From Allocoleopsis franciscana PCC 7113 (GTDB taxonomy: Bacteria; Cyanobacteriota; Cyanobacteriia; Cyanobacteriales; Coleofasciculaceae), in assembly GCF_000317515.1 (NCBI RefSeq), contig NC_019738.1, positions 1,091,501 through 1,155,500 on the forward strand: a stretch of 64,000 nucleotides of DNA. The letters are read 5' to 3'. Shown one piece after another: positions 37,695 through 46,824 of this stretch. Every line of letters begins with the position of its first letter. Within the stretch, counting starts at the first letter, position 1. The notes beneath the pieces are model-generated. The model worked only from the letters and a program-made list of their open reading frames with translations. It had not been told where the DNA came from and searched no databases. Both the position numbers and the translations under genes were made by a program.

Positions 37695-38795
37695 TCAAGC
37701 ACCACTACTAGAAGTCTCTGACTCATTAGCCTTGACACTCTCCTCACTCAGCCTTGAAGATTCCTCACCTTGTTTAATGAACTGGCTTTGAGAAGTTCCC
37801 TCTTCAGTCTCTAGTAGAGATTCTGAGTTAACCTCAGAGGGAACCTGTACTGGTGCTTTCTCTGATTCAGTTGTTGGTGATGGACTTGGTTGCGATTCAG
37901 GTTGAGCAGTTGACGGCAAGCCAGTAGGAGATTTTGGCTGTTCTGAATCTTTTTGAGGCAATATCTGGGCTGGCACTTCCTTCTGGTCATTGCCTGATTG
38001 TTTGCTCGGTTCTTTCTTGGGTTCAGAGATGAGTAGGAAGACAGTTAATGCAATCAGGCTAATGGAGATTATCAGAATTATTATAATTTTCCCCGTTTTA
38101 TCCGCCTGACTGCCACCCTTACCTACTCTACCAATTTTTTTTTGAGCAGGCCAATCCTCGACCTCTACTAGGTTTGATAGACCACGCCAGACTTCAGCCT
38201 GTTCGAGGGCCGATTTTGCCTTAATTCCCGTGAAAACTACTAGCGGACCTTCTTTGTTTGGCAAGTGGCATTCTTTGAGTTCTTCGACAAGTTCGCTGAC
38301 CCGCTTATCTGATTTGCCTATTTTCCTTCGTGGGTCGGGAGCGCTCTCTTCAACACTGATAGGCTCAGCTATTTTATGAGCTTTGAGTGCTTCAAAATCT
38401 ACTTTAAACCCTTCGTTTTCATGCGGTTGTACAGCGTCATCAATTTCTTTTTTCAGTGAGGGATCTTCGTCTTCTGAAAGGAAACTCTGTAAGGCGCGAA
38501 CGGCAATCGCACGCAGAATAGGTTCATTTACATCTTCACCAACCCAGGCTACAGAGTTACGTATGGTGCGCCCCATAAAATCTGTTCTTTCACTTGCTCT
38601 CATTCCGGTTACCAGCAAGAGTAATTCCCTACTCTCTCGCGCCAGAAGGAGCGAAGGCGCTTCAGTCTGGAGCAAGTGTTTGAATTTTTTGACGAGAATC
38701 GGTTCATTTACCTGCTGCTGACTATTTTTATCTATTTGCTGCCAACAGTAGTCATGTTTCTCAGAAACACCACGACTTAGGATGTAAATTTTCAC
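37695..38795 (-). CDS. Single-pass membrane protein of the GTPase operon
   Basis: 366 residues. The N-terminal domain (1-235) starts KIYILSRGVSEKHDYCW and contains LLLVTGMRASERTDFMGR and IRNSVAW; I do not recognise it. A membrane helix follows (about 240-262: IIIILIISISLIALTVFLLI). The C-terminal 100 residues are a low-complexity tail rich in Ser, Pro, Glu and Gln. It is the last gene of the three-gene minus-strand operon, 9 bases after the small GTPase. A membrane-linked effector or sensor for the two GTPases is inferred from this arrangement. Confidence 0.75.
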   Translation of the reverse strand: MKIYILSRGVSEKHDYCWQQIDKNSQQQVNEPILVKKFKHLLQTEAPSLLLARESRELLLLVTGMRASERTDFMGRTIRNSVAWVGEDVNEPILRAIAVRALQSFLSEDEDPSLKKEIDDAVQPHENEGFKVDFEALKAHKIAEPISVEESAPDPRRKIGKSDKRVSELVEELKECHLPNKEGPLVVFTGIKAKSALEQAEVWRGLSNLVEVEDWPAQKKIGRVGKGGSQADKTGKIIIILIISISLIALTVFLLISEPKKEPSKQSGNDQKEVPAQILPQKDSEQPKSPTGLPSTAQPESQPSPSPTTESEKAPVQVPSEVNSESLLETEEGTSQSQFIKQGEESSRLSEESVKANESETSSSGA

Positions 38796-38804
38796 TTCTA
38801 GCTC

Positions 38805-39770
38805 CTACTTAATATTTAGCCACTTTTCACCCTGTATCACTGTGAACCCCCAAGTAGATTTACAACCACTGGCAGTCTGACGAATTGCTTCCTTTAGGTG
38901 TTCATCCCAACCCAACCAAACACGTATGGGATTGAAGAATCCCCAGTTTTTCTGATCGAGATGGAGTTTCAATACGAACCGCAAGAGATACCGCAATGGT
39001 TGTTCACTATCCTTGGGACTGTATTCAGCATCATGCCCAGTCTTACGAAAGTAAAAATGTGGCGTACCATCAATCTCCCGAATATCTTTGAAAATCACAG
39101 TACCAATAGTCTGAACAGGCGTAACCACGCTGACTACCCAGGGAAGCAGAGCATCCGAACTGAAAAGATCCAGCAGTTTGGCATATTTATCCTTGACACT
39201 TTTCAGTAAAGCATTGGCAGATGTTAAGTCTTGTAAGTACTTCTCGCACCTAACAGGAGCTAAGATAACCAGTCGCGGTGAATTCATATCTTGGTATGTC
39301 CTTTGGAAGAAGTTGGTTATCTGCTGCGGCCTATTGATAGCGTCATGCCACTTACCGTCATCTTCCATTAATGCTGGAGCATCAATAGCGATAAGAACTG
39401 CAACACATTCATGCAGAAGTTCCTCGACAAACTTCTTGTTCTCAAGGGGTGATTTCTTGTCGAGGTATTTGCCTGGGAAGTCTTGAAAGTGTAGTTGTAC
39501 AGAGGGCTTAACTCCCTTCTTTCCGAAAGCGAAAATGAAAGACTGGGGATTCTCAGTACCTTCAATTCCTCCTTTGGGTTCAAAATTGTCAGTCAGGCTT
39601 TTGAGTTCCCCCAAACGCTCTTGCAGAATTGCTGAGCTTTCCAAATCAGGCGTAAGTTGCAGATTGGCTTTACCAATAGTGTTCTCAAACTGCTCATACA
39701 TAGCTGTCAAGAGACTGGTCTTACCTACACCAGTAGGCCCAAGCATAGCGATTTTAAGTTCTTGTGGCAT
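38805..39770 (-). CDS. Small TRAFAC-type GTPase
   Basis: 321 residues from an ATG. P-loop GPTGVGKT (11-18); a DxxG-like switch II, FQDFPGK (about 95); a strand VLIAIDAPAL; and LVILAPVRCEKY in place of the usual NKxD. Its length and layout recall the GTPases found in predicted bacterial conflict systems with paired GTPases. No membrane helix. Middle gene of the operon, 18 bases after the dynamin-like gene and 9 bases before the membrane protein. Nucleotide specificity is uncertain because the base-recognition motif is degenerate. Confidence 0.8.
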   Translation of the reverse strand: MPQELKIAMLGPTGVGKTSLLTAMYEQFENTIGKANLQLTPDLESSAILQERLGELKSLTDNFEPKGGIEGTENPQSFIFAFGKKGVKPSVQLHFQDFPGKYLDKKSPLENKKFVEELLHECVAVLIAIDAPALMEDDGKWHDAINRPQQITNFFQRTYQDMNSPRLVILAPVRCEKYLQDLTSANALLKSVKDKYAKLLDLFSSDALLPWVVSVVTPVQTIGTVIFKDIREIDGTPHFYFRKTGHDAEYSPKDSEQPLRYLLRFVLKLHLDQKNWGFFNPIRVWLGWDEHLKEAIRQTASGCKSTWGFTVIQGEKWLNIK

Positions 39771-39788
39771 CTAAGTCCTCTTACGTGG

Positions 39789-41993
39789 TTAGTTTAGAAA
39801 TTGCATTGAATCTGATTGGTTTGTTGCTGCTGCACGCTCTACTGCATCTAGCCACTCTCGCCGTAGCCTTGTACGTTCACCTAGCTGCTCGAATTCACAA
39901 GGCCATACTGTTGAGCGCTCCTCATTCAAGAAAATTCGCCATTCGATCTTGACACCCTCTGCACGGAGTACCCGATCAAGAAATTCTTCTACGATCGCAA
40001 AAGCAGCTTGACTGGGTTCACACAGCAATTTTCCCAAGGCTTTTTCGCATTCATAAACAGCTTCGTCATGGAGCGTTTTGAGACTGACCATTACTTGCTG
40101 AGCATTGGGAGATTTGGAGAGCTTAAGGGTTGTTTTATCAGGGGTAAGACCATTCAGGCAGGTACGAATTCGGTGCTGGATCATTCCCCGATAAGAAAGC
40201 ATGAACTCTGAGAGGATTTGAAACCCAAACTTCAGCCGACTGGGTTGCCCTGGTATTAGTTGCTCAGGCAGTTGCTCTGCGATTTCCCCAAGAAACTCAC
40301 CTCCTCTTGCCTCTGTCAATCCTCCTAAACGACCCTGTTCAATTAGCACCTCTACCACCTGAAACTTGACCCGATCTAGGGAGCGCTTTAACCCGTTATC
40401 CAGAGACAGAAAGTGCTGTGATAGGTGGGCGCGAATCTCATTAAGGTACTTGTTGTAGGCGATTTCGTAAGATTTCTCGCGATCGCGGCTTACCTCAATC
40501 TCTTCAAGCGATGATGGAATTCCCGTATCATTGCGGCAGGTTTCGATAGCAGCTTCGACCTCTGCTTTGAAGTCAAGATCCTGCTCACCAATTTGCGTTC
40601 CGAGATTCCTAAGCAGTTTCTCAAGACCACTTGTGAGATTATTCCACAGTTGGTCGAATAACACCTCAAACTGTGCTGTCTCAGCAGGCTGCTTTGCTTG
40701 CCCCAAGGCATTTCGTGCCTTGTCTAACTCCGCCTTAACTGCACTCTGAAGTTGGCTCAAACGCTCCTGACAGGAGGATGCATATTGTTGATCAAGAGCA
40801 GTAATGTTGGCAGCTAGGTACTCTAGAACCCGATCTAAAACCTTGTTCGCCTCTTCAGAATTTGCACAATTAGCGATCGCCCACTCAGAAACGTTAATGT
40901 GTTTCTTGGCAATGTCCCCCGCCAAATCTTGGCAGTTTTTCGAGTTGTCCCCGTTTTTGGAGTCAGCACCTGTTTGGTTGAGAACCATAAAAGACCACAG
41001 CTTGAGTGGCAAATCAACCAACGCTGTGCTAGCCGTGTCATACAGTCGCACGTCTACATCAGCCCAGTAGTCGCCAGATGACTTTGGCATCCGAACAAAG
41101 AGAACTGCATCAACATCCTGACCCAGCGTTTTTACCAACCGTTCCGCGTCACCAATTCCCGTATCACCCAAACCAGGCATATCAACTAAGGCAATCTGAC
41201 CCACCTCAGCATTGGGGAAGTTGCAGACAATTTTGACTTCTCGTACTGCAAGATAATTGAAATAGATGCGCTCACCCGCTAAATTGTCTTGAGCTACATA
41301 TTGCCGAATTTCATCCCTGGCAATGCGGCGAGGTGAGGGTTCCCGCAACAGATGGCGATACTTTTCGAGATTTGCATGATATCCGCTCAGATGTTCGTAC
41401 ATTGCTCCATACTCAGCAAAGCCGCGAAGGTCGTTAGGCAGTGGCGGTAGCGGCTGGCTGGCAAAGTCTTGAATCGTCATTGGCTTTGCACCCAAGCGAA
41501 GCTTCTCATAGTAGGGGCTGAGGACTTCATCCAGAAATGATCGCTCTGAATAAAACCAGACCTCACCGTGAGTTTCCACACTCGGATTGTGGTGGATGGT
41601 GCTACGTACACCCGTGCAGTGCTGCCTGTCTCCATCCGGAATCTCAGCCGCCGTAAGTCCCGTTAAACTCTGCAATAGGCGGCTTTTTCCTTGTCGCGCA
41701 CGTCCCACAACCCCAATATTGAGCGTGTCGCGGGAGAAACGTACTCTAAGCTTGCCCAATGCTTCCAATTCAGTGGCAATACTTAGCTGAATCGTCGAAA
41801 AATCGATTTCCTTCAGCTGTCCAATAACATTCGCGTCATCAACCCTTGTCAGCAGTTGATTGCGGTTCTCCTCAAGATTACGCAGTGCTGATGCCAGAGA
41901 CTTCAGATTTGCCTCTACTCCTTCGATTTTCCGCGCCAAGGGACGACGCTTCTCAATAATGCTGGCAATTCTCGCAGTTCTATTTATATTCAT
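39789..41993 (-). CDS. Large dynamin-like GTPase
   Basis: 734 residues from an ATG. An N-terminal coiled coil (about 18-60) precedes a GTPase domain with P-loop GRARQGKS (97-104), switch I Thr in CTGVRS, switch II DMPGLGD (271-277) and MVLNQTGAD as the likely base-recognition motif. The C-terminal half is alpha-helical with coiled-coil segments. This is the layout of bacterial dynamin-like or related large GTPases. First gene of the three-gene operon. Function unknown; membrane remodelling or stress/phage response are possibilities. Confidence 0.8.
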   Translation of the reverse strand: MNINRTARIASIIEKRRPLARKIEGVEANLKSLASALRNLEENRNQLLTRVDDANVIGQLKEIDFSTIQLSIATELEALGKLRVRFSRDTLNIGVVGRARQGKSRLLQSLTGLTAAEIPDGDRQHCTGVRSTIHHNPSVETHGEVWFYSERSFLDEVLSPYYEKLRLGAKPMTIQDFASQPLPPLPNDLRGFAEYGAMYEHLSGYHANLEKYRHLLREPSPRRIARDEIRQYVAQDNLAGERIYFNYLAVREVKIVCNFPNAEVGQIALVDMPGLGDTGIGDAERLVKTLGQDVDAVLFVRMPKSSGDYWADVDVRLYDTASTALVDLPLKLWSFMVLNQTGADSKNGDNSKNCQDLAGDIAKKHINVSEWAIANCANSEEANKVLDRVLEYLAANITALDQQYASSCQERLSQLQSAVKAELDKARNALGQAKQPAETAQFEVLFDQLWNNLTSGLEKLLRNLGTQIGEQDLDFKAEVEAAIETCRNDTGIPSSLEEIEVSRDREKSYEIAYNKYLNEIRAHLSQHFLSLDNGLKRSLDRVKFQVVEVLIEQGRLGGLTEARGGEFLGEIAEQLPEQLIPGQPSRLKFGFQILSEFMLSYRGMIQHRIRTCLNGLTPDKTTLKLSKSPNAQQVMVSLKTLHDEAVYECEKALGKLLCEPSQAAFAIVEEFLDRVLRAEGVKIEWRIFLNEERSTVWPCEFEQLGERTRLRREWLDAVERAAATNQSDSMQFLN

Positions 41994-42169
41994 GTAGCCG
42001 CGTTTTTAAGCCGTGTTGCGAAACCTACTTGACGGTAGATCAGTAACACCCACCAGGGGAATGTAGAATCTACCTAAAACAAGAACTGTCTTCCAAACGA
42101 AATTCAGTGAATTTACGGTTGTCCTCATCCCAACTACAACGGGGAAAGCGGCTGATCGAATCGGCGGGA

Positions 42170-42218
42170 GCGATCGCGCCTTCAAACCATCGGACGTGCA
42201 GTGCGTCATGTCCGGGGT
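42170..42218 (+). pseudogene. uvrB fragment, degenerate
   Basis: The DNA gcgatcgcg..caaaccatcggacgtgc..cgtcatgtc..gggg matches uvrB (about 36548-36600) at roughly 80 percent over about 50 bases, counted by eye. It encodes a decayed QTIGRAVRHVRG against [12 protein letters not shown] in UvrB. There is no ORF. It sits upstream of the GTPase operon, opposite to the intact uvrB on the other side. Confidence 0.65.
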
Positions 42219-42231
42219 ATTAATTAAGTAA

Positions 42232-42333
42232 TATCCTTCAGAACGGGATGCAGAGGTGTTAAACTCTCCAACATCTCTATCCGGTGAGGATGTACTTCCT
42301 GGGTTTCTATTAAATTTAAGTAAAGTTTGGTGA
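42232..42333 (+). pseudogene. Uma2 3'-end fragment
   Basis: Reading from 42232, the frame gives AEVLNSPTSLSGEDVLPGFL and ends KVW with a stop. The intact Uma2 gene at 37007 ends VEVLESPATLSGEGVLPGFV and KVW. It lies 14 bases from the uvrB fragment, so it is the same gene order as the intact uvrB-Uma2 pair with most sequence lost between. A stop (TAA 42229-42231) precedes it. Confidence 0.8.
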
Positions 42334-42470
42334 AGGAAAAAGGCATTAAGCACTAGCCAGATAAATGACTGGGTCATGAAACCCAATCGATCCGATATCT
42401 CTACCTATAGCAAGAGAAAATCGAACTCATTCCTGTATAACGTGGCAAGTGAAGATAGCAAAATAAAGTT

Positions 42471-43304
42471 ATGGCACTTGCAAAAATTGCGGATTTTTAT
42501 CCGAACTACAAACAAGATATTTTCGGTGGTGATGACATCAAAGGTTATGATGTTTATTCCGAAAATAACGAAAAAATTGGTAGCGTTTATGATGCCCTTC
42601 TAGATAATAATTCTGGTCGCTTCCGGTATTTCGTGGTTGATACGGGATTCTGGATTTTTGGTAAAAAGGTATTACTACCTATCGGTCGTGCGCGGATTGA
42701 TTATGATCGGCACCGGGTTTATGCCACAAGCATGACGAGAGAGCAAGTAGAACACTTGCCTGAGTATAACGACAACATGACCGTTGATTACGATTACGAA
42801 GAACGAGTCAGAAACATTTATCGACCAGCTCAGACAGCAGCTACCACGCCGACCTACAACCGCAACAACTATACCTACGATCACGATCGAGAACTCTACG
42901 ACACCAATGAGCAATCTCATCGCAATCTCAAGCTGTATGAAGAACGCCTGGTTGCCAACAAAGAGCGTCATAAGACAGGTGAAGTATCGATCGGCAAGCA
43001 TGTTGAATCGGAAACCGCCAGGGTTTCTGTACCGGTTGAAAAAGAGCGCGTGATTATTGAGCGCAACAATCCTAGCGGGGCGAGAGAAGTTGCACCTGGT
43101 GAAGCTGATTTCCGGGAAGGGGAAGCAGCTCGGATGGAAGTCTATGAAGAGACAGCAGATATTCAGAAAAAAGCTTTTGTCCGTGAAGAAGTTGGCATCA
43201 AAAAAGAAGTAGTTCGTGACACGGTAAATGCAACAGAAAAGGTGCGTCGCGAAGAATTAGATCTTGATGTTGACGGCAGGCCAGTAATTGATAAAAATCG
43301 CTAG
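42471..43304 (+). CDS. PRC-barrel plus DUF2382 stress-type protein
   Basis: 277 residues from an ATG. PRC-barrel domain (about 15-95): IKGYDVYSENNEKIGSV and FVVDTGFWIFGKKVLLP. Linker of about 45 residues rich in Tyr, Asn and Arg. DUF2382/YsnF-like domain (about 150-270): LYEERLVANKERHKTGEV, then repeated VEKERVIIER and FVREEVGIKKEVV segments. Such proteins (AvaK-like) are salt or desiccation responsive in some cyanobacteria; the molecular role is unknown. A perfect hairpin follows the stop. Confidence 0.9.
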   Translation: MALAKIADFYPNYKQDIFGGDDIKGYDVYSENNEKIGSVYDALLDNNSGRFRYFVVDTGFWIFGKKVLLPIGRARIDYDRHRVYATSMTREQVEHLPEYNDNMTVDYDYEERVRNIYRPAQTAATTPTYNRNNYTYDHDRELYDTNEQSHRNLKLYEERLVANKERHKTGEVSIGKHVESETARVSVPVEKERVIIERNNPSGAREVAPGEADFREGEAARMEVYEETADIQKKAFVREEVGIKKEVVRDTVNATEKVRREELDLDVDGRPVIDKNR

Positions 43305-43363
43305 GTTATCGATACGATCCTTTGAGCATTTTTGTTGAATCAGTATCGTAAGCTTACTAAGCT

Positions 43364-43396
43364 GGGTAGGGACATGGCAATGCTGTGTCCCTACCC
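43364..43396. terminator. Perfect 11-bp hairpin after the PRC-barrel gene
   Basis: GGGTAGGGACA (43364-43374) is exactly complementary to TGTCCCTACCC (43386-43396) with an 11-base loop, followed by TATTTGG. It lies 60 bases after the stop codon, so it is a likely transcription end. The same GGGTAGGGACA palindrome is a repeat type seen in many cyanobacteria, so it may also be a repeat element. Confidence 0.6.
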
Positions 43397-43574
43397 TATT
43401 TGGTTCGTGGTTGCAGTAGAAATACGGCGACAGTAAGGTATCGGTTAAAGCCAAATCCTAAAAAATGCCCTGCCCTGACACACCGTAACGCTTCAGGGTA
43501 ACTGATTCAACTCTTGAGTCAACAAACGGGATAGAAACTGATAAACTACCAATTCTGATTGGTTGGTTATTGGT

Positions 43575-43898
43575 ATGTTGAGGTCTAAATTCTTTCTGGT
43601 GTCTTTATCGGCTCTGCTTATTTCTACTCCTGCGGTAGCAGCAGAAACGTTAAATTCCCAACTCGTTAAGGCCGTCTGTCGTCAGGAGTGGTGGAGAGCT
43701 ATTCGTGTGGTTGATAGAATGGCAGTTGTATCTGAGCCTCAATATCGTAAGCCGTTACGCGCTTACCGTAACCGATTGGTTCGTATCGCTCGCTCTGGTG
43801 CGCCAGCCATGAGTCCTGATTGTGCCAGGGATGGTCTGCCCCGCTCAGGAATACCGAATATTCAGCTAATGCCTTCAGAGTTCCGACCACCAGAGTGA
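43575..43898 (+). CDS. Small secreted protein, unknown function
   Basis: 107 residues from the ATG at 43575 (a TTG four codons upstream is in frame). Signal peptide about 1-24 with cleavage after AVAA in ISTPAVAAETL. The mature part is basic (many Arg) with two cysteines (VCRQEWW and PDCARDG) that could form one disulfide. No family recognised. Confidence 0.7.
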   Translation: MLRSKFFLVSLSALLISTPAVAAETLNSQLVKAVCRQEWWRAIRVVDRMAVVSEPQYRKPLRAYRNRLVRIARSGAPAMSPDCARDGLPRSGIPNIQLMPSEFRPPE

Positions 43899-44048
43899 TA
43901 TTTAGCTAGAACAATTAGGAGTTTGCGATCGCTCTTCTCTTTCGGTACGAATGCTCACCCGAAGGCTTTGCTCCGCCCAGGCATCCGATGACAATGAAGT
44001 AGTCACTGTAAACATCTCGCTTCCTTAAGTGCCTCCCTAGCTCGAACT

Positions 44049-44966
44049 ATGCTGCCCGTTATTTATTCCGATCAATTTCTCAATCATGACAATGGTCGAT
44101 TTCACCCAGAACGACCAGAACGTCTAACCGCCATTGTAAACGCCCTCAAAGCCGCACCTTGGGCTGACAAACTGGAGTGGCAGCTACCGACGCCCGTGGA
44201 AACACGTTCCGTGATGCCTCTTTTGCAACAAATTCATGCCCCACTCTACATTGAACGGGTTCGGGAAATTGCCACGAGTGGCGGTGGAATGCTGGACGCA
44301 GATACAGCCATTTCTCCTCGCAGTTATGATGTAGCCCTGCTAGCCGTTAGTGCTTGGTTAGATGGGGTGGATCGGGTTCTCGCAACTGACAATCCCGCCT
44401 TTGTCCTCGCACGTCCACCCGGACACCATGCTGAGCGAGAGAGGGGGATGGGATTTTGCTTATTTTCTAATGCTGCGATCGCCGCTTACTATGCCTTAAA
44501 ACAACCCGGTATCCATCGCGTTGGTATTCTGGATTGGGATGTTCATCACGGTAACGGTACACAAGATATTGTGGAGAGCGACGCCCAAATTGCCTACTGT
44601 TCGCTGCATCAACATCCCTGCTATCCCGGTACGGGTCAAGCGAGTGAGCGGGGGTTATATAAAAATGTACTCAATCTCCCCATGCCACCGGGCAGCACAG
44701 TTGCGAATTACCAGCCCATGTTTGAGCAGAAAATCCTGCCGTTTTTCCGAGATTTTCAGCCAGATTTACTGATTATCAGTGCGGGTTATGATGCCACTGG
44801 GGATGACCCCTTGGCAGGAATTGCTCTCAATCCACAAGATTTTGGACTCTTTACTCAGTCGTGTCTGCAACTGACTCGTCGCATTCTTTTTGGTTTAGAA
44901 GGGGGTTATCATCTTACCGCCCTTGCTCAGTCAGTCGTGGCGACGATTGAAAGTTGCTTGACTTGA
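44049..44966 (+). CDS. Histone deacetylase-family amidohydrolase
   Basis: 305 residues from an ATG. Arginase/deacetylase fold with zinc-site motifs: HPERPERL at the start, RPPGHHAE (catalytic His pair), DWDVHHGNGTQ (zinc Asp and His) and SAGYDA near the end. In bacteria these act as acetylpolyamine or other acyl-amide hydrolases (AcuC/AphA-like). Substrate not deducible. It stands alone, with a repeat-rich region downstream. Confidence 0.93.
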   Translation: MLPVIYSDQFLNHDNGRFHPERPERLTAIVNALKAAPWADKLEWQLPTPVETRSVMPLLQQIHAPLYIERVREIATSGGGMLDADTAISPRSYDVALLAVSAWLDGVDRVLATDNPAFVLARPPGHHAERERGMGFCLFSNAAIAAYYALKQPGIHRVGILDWDVHHGNGTQDIVESDAQIAYCSLHQHPCYPGTGQASERGLYKNVLNLPMPPGSTVANYQPMFEQKILPFFRDFQPDLLIISAGYDATGDDPLAGIALNPQDFGLFTQSCLQLTRRILFGLEGGYHLTALAQSVVATIESCLT

Positions 44967-44970
44967 GGGT

Positions 44971-45193
44971 TACCGAAGAAAGGCAGAGGGCAGGAGGCAG
45001 GAGGCAGAAGGTAAAAAATACAATTTTTGCCCTCTGCTAAAAGGGTTTAAAGCCCCTAAATTTATTTATGAAAAAAGGTAAAAAAATGTATTTTGAGACG
45101 CGCAGCACAAAAAATACAGCGTCCTTTATAAATCCCCTAAATTTATTTATGGGGATTACCTCCTGCCTCCTGCCTTCGTCCTCCTGCCTCCTT
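44971..45193. repeat. Repeat element with GGCAGGAGG inverted arms
   Basis: A GGCAGGAGGCAGGAGGCAG run (44986-45004) near the left end is answered by CCTCCTGCCTCCTGCC (45158-45173) and TCCTCCTGCCTCC (45179-45191) near the right end. Inside, CCCCTAAATTTATTTATG occurs twice (about 45054 and 45135); the second is a hairpin with GGGGATT. Heptameric GGCAGGA-type tandem repeats are known in filamentous cyanobacteria. No coding frame. A related, weaker purine-rich run (GGAGGAGGCAAGGCAG) lies at 4278-4293. Confidence 0.7.
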
Positions 45194-45330
45194 AACTAAC
45201 TAACCTGATCACCCGCCGTTACATCTTGCTTGTTTATCCATCCACACAGAGGAAAAAAAGGAGAGATCAGTTCAGTTTTCGACTCTCTATAAGCGTTGCA
45301 CACAGAGCTGAGCAATTCGTTAAATATCAC

Positions 45331-46782
45331 TCAATGGGACTGTGCAAAAGCTTGGAACTGTTCCTCACTAATCCGCCCTGCTTGATACAGGGTTTCAGTA
45401 ATTTCAGAAATTGTTAATACTGAATGCGCTCGATAACCATTGGCTTTTAGTCTGTCTTTGACCCCTTGTTCATGGTCGAGAAAAACGACGATATCTTCGA
45501 CTTTTAATCCTGCCGATTTTATCTTTTCGGCTCCTTCCATTACACTCTTCCCACTGATGAGAATGTCATCTACCACAACAATCATTTCTCCTGGTTCAAA
45601 GTGACCTTCAATCACCCTCCTTGTACCGTGTGCTTTGACTTCCTTGCGGGGAAAAATCATCGGGTGATTCAGCCGCAAAGATAATCCGGTTGCTGTGGGT
45701 AAGGAACCATAGGGAATACCTGCGATGCGGTCAAAAGTGAGGTCTTTGAGGATATGTTCATAGGCAGTGAGGACTTGATGAAAGATTTGGGGGTTAGAGA
45801 TGATTTTCCGCAGGTCGATGTAGTAAGGAAATACTGCGCCTGATGCCTGAACAAACTCGCCGAATAAAATGCAACCAATGTCATAGAGTTGCAAAATCAA
45901 ATCTTGATAAGGATGCTGTTCTAAAAAACAAACATCTGGCATCCACAAATCACAAGTCGTACCGTCCTGAACAATCTGTTGTCTGGTTTGATTAATCGAC
46001 TGACGTAGTGGCTCGATCGCCACAGCAGGTTTCTCACTGGATAAGATATCCTGGGGAACTGGAATCAGCAGTCCATCACCGTTGTCATTCAATCCTGCGG
46101 CGAGGATTTCGCTAAGGTTGCCACCGCCTTCTGCCCAGATGCTTCGTGCTAGGATAATTCGTTCGGGAGCAACCGCACGGATACGTGCCATAATTTCGGC
46201 GTTGGTAGTTCCCACTTCGAGGGCCAATTGTTCAGGAGTCCCCCAATTTTTCGCCTCTTTGACCACTTGCAAGTACAGGGGAGACTCCGGCGTGGGATAT
46301 TGCTGCAAAGAGACGGCACCCGGATTCGAGGTGGAACACAGAACAAACACCGCCTTACCGGGATAAATCAAAAACGGTGCAATATGATCTTGCCCGGAGT
46401 AGGGAGTCAGGGTAATCGCATCCACCTGCCACTGTGTAAAGACGGTTTGGGCAAAGATGGTACTGGTATTGAGGTCACCGTGTTTGGCGTCTAAAATGAT
46501 GGGAATGTGAGCCGGGATAGCCGTGAGGGTTTTGTGTAGCAGTTCCATGCCTGGAACCCCTAACGCCTTGTAAAAGCCAAACGTCGGCTTATAGGCACAG
46601 ACTAAATCTGAGGTTTCCCCGATCAGAAATTGCAGCCAATCCCACAAGTCCTCAATGAGACTGTCTTTGTCTTCTCCTCCACAGTAATGCGTGGGCATCA
46701 TTTCTGGGTTGGGATCGAGTCCCACTACCAGCAAGCTTTGGTTTTGTGCGATCGCTGCATTCAGTTTCTCGAAAAAGTCCAT
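45331..46782 (-). CDS. pyrFE: Bifunctional OMP decarboxylase / orotate phosphoribosyltransferase
   Basis: 483 residues from an ATG. The N-terminal about 280 residues are OMP decarboxylase (PyrF) with DAKHGDLNTS (catalytic Lys/Asp) and VVGLDPNPEM. The C-terminal about 190 are orotate phosphoribosyltransferase (PyrE) with the PRPP loop VVVDDILISGKS. Together they catalyse the last two steps of UMP synthesis. The fused gene in this order occurs in other cyanobacteria. Confidence 0.95.
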   Translation of the reverse strand: MDFFEKLNAAIAQNQSLLVVGLDPNPEMMPTHYCGGEDKDSLIEDLWDWLQFLIGETSDLVCAYKPTFGFYKALGVPGMELLHKTLTAIPAHIPIILDAKHGDLNTSTIFAQTVFTQWQVDAITLTPYSGQDHIAPFLIYPGKAVFVLCSTSNPGAVSLQQYPTPESPLYLQVVKEAKNWGTPEQLALEVGTTNAEIMARIRAVAPERIILARSIWAEGGGNLSEILAAGLNDNGDGLLIPVPQDILSSEKPAVAIEPLRQSINQTRQQIVQDGTTCDLWMPDVCFLEQHPYQDLILQLYDIGCILFGEFVQASGAVFPYYIDLRKIISNPQIFHQVLTAYEHILKDLTFDRIAGIPYGSLPTATGLSLRLNHPMIFPRKEVKAHGTRRVIEGHFEPGEMIVVVDDILISGKSVMEGAEKIKSAGLKVEDIVVFLDHEQGVKDRLKANGYRAHSVLTISEITETLYQAGRISEEQFQAFAQSH

Positions 46783-46824
46783 TAGGATTGCCCTGTATGA
46801 AAACCCATTGCCTAACCATCCAGG

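Noticed and set aside
42006-42386. Minus-strand 126-residue frame beside the GTPase operon
   Set aside because: It lies antisense to the uvrB and Uma2 fragments, which better explain the sequence.
44971-45193. Possible CRISPR array
   Set aside because: Repeats are inverted or simple heptamers, with no regular spacers of equal length.
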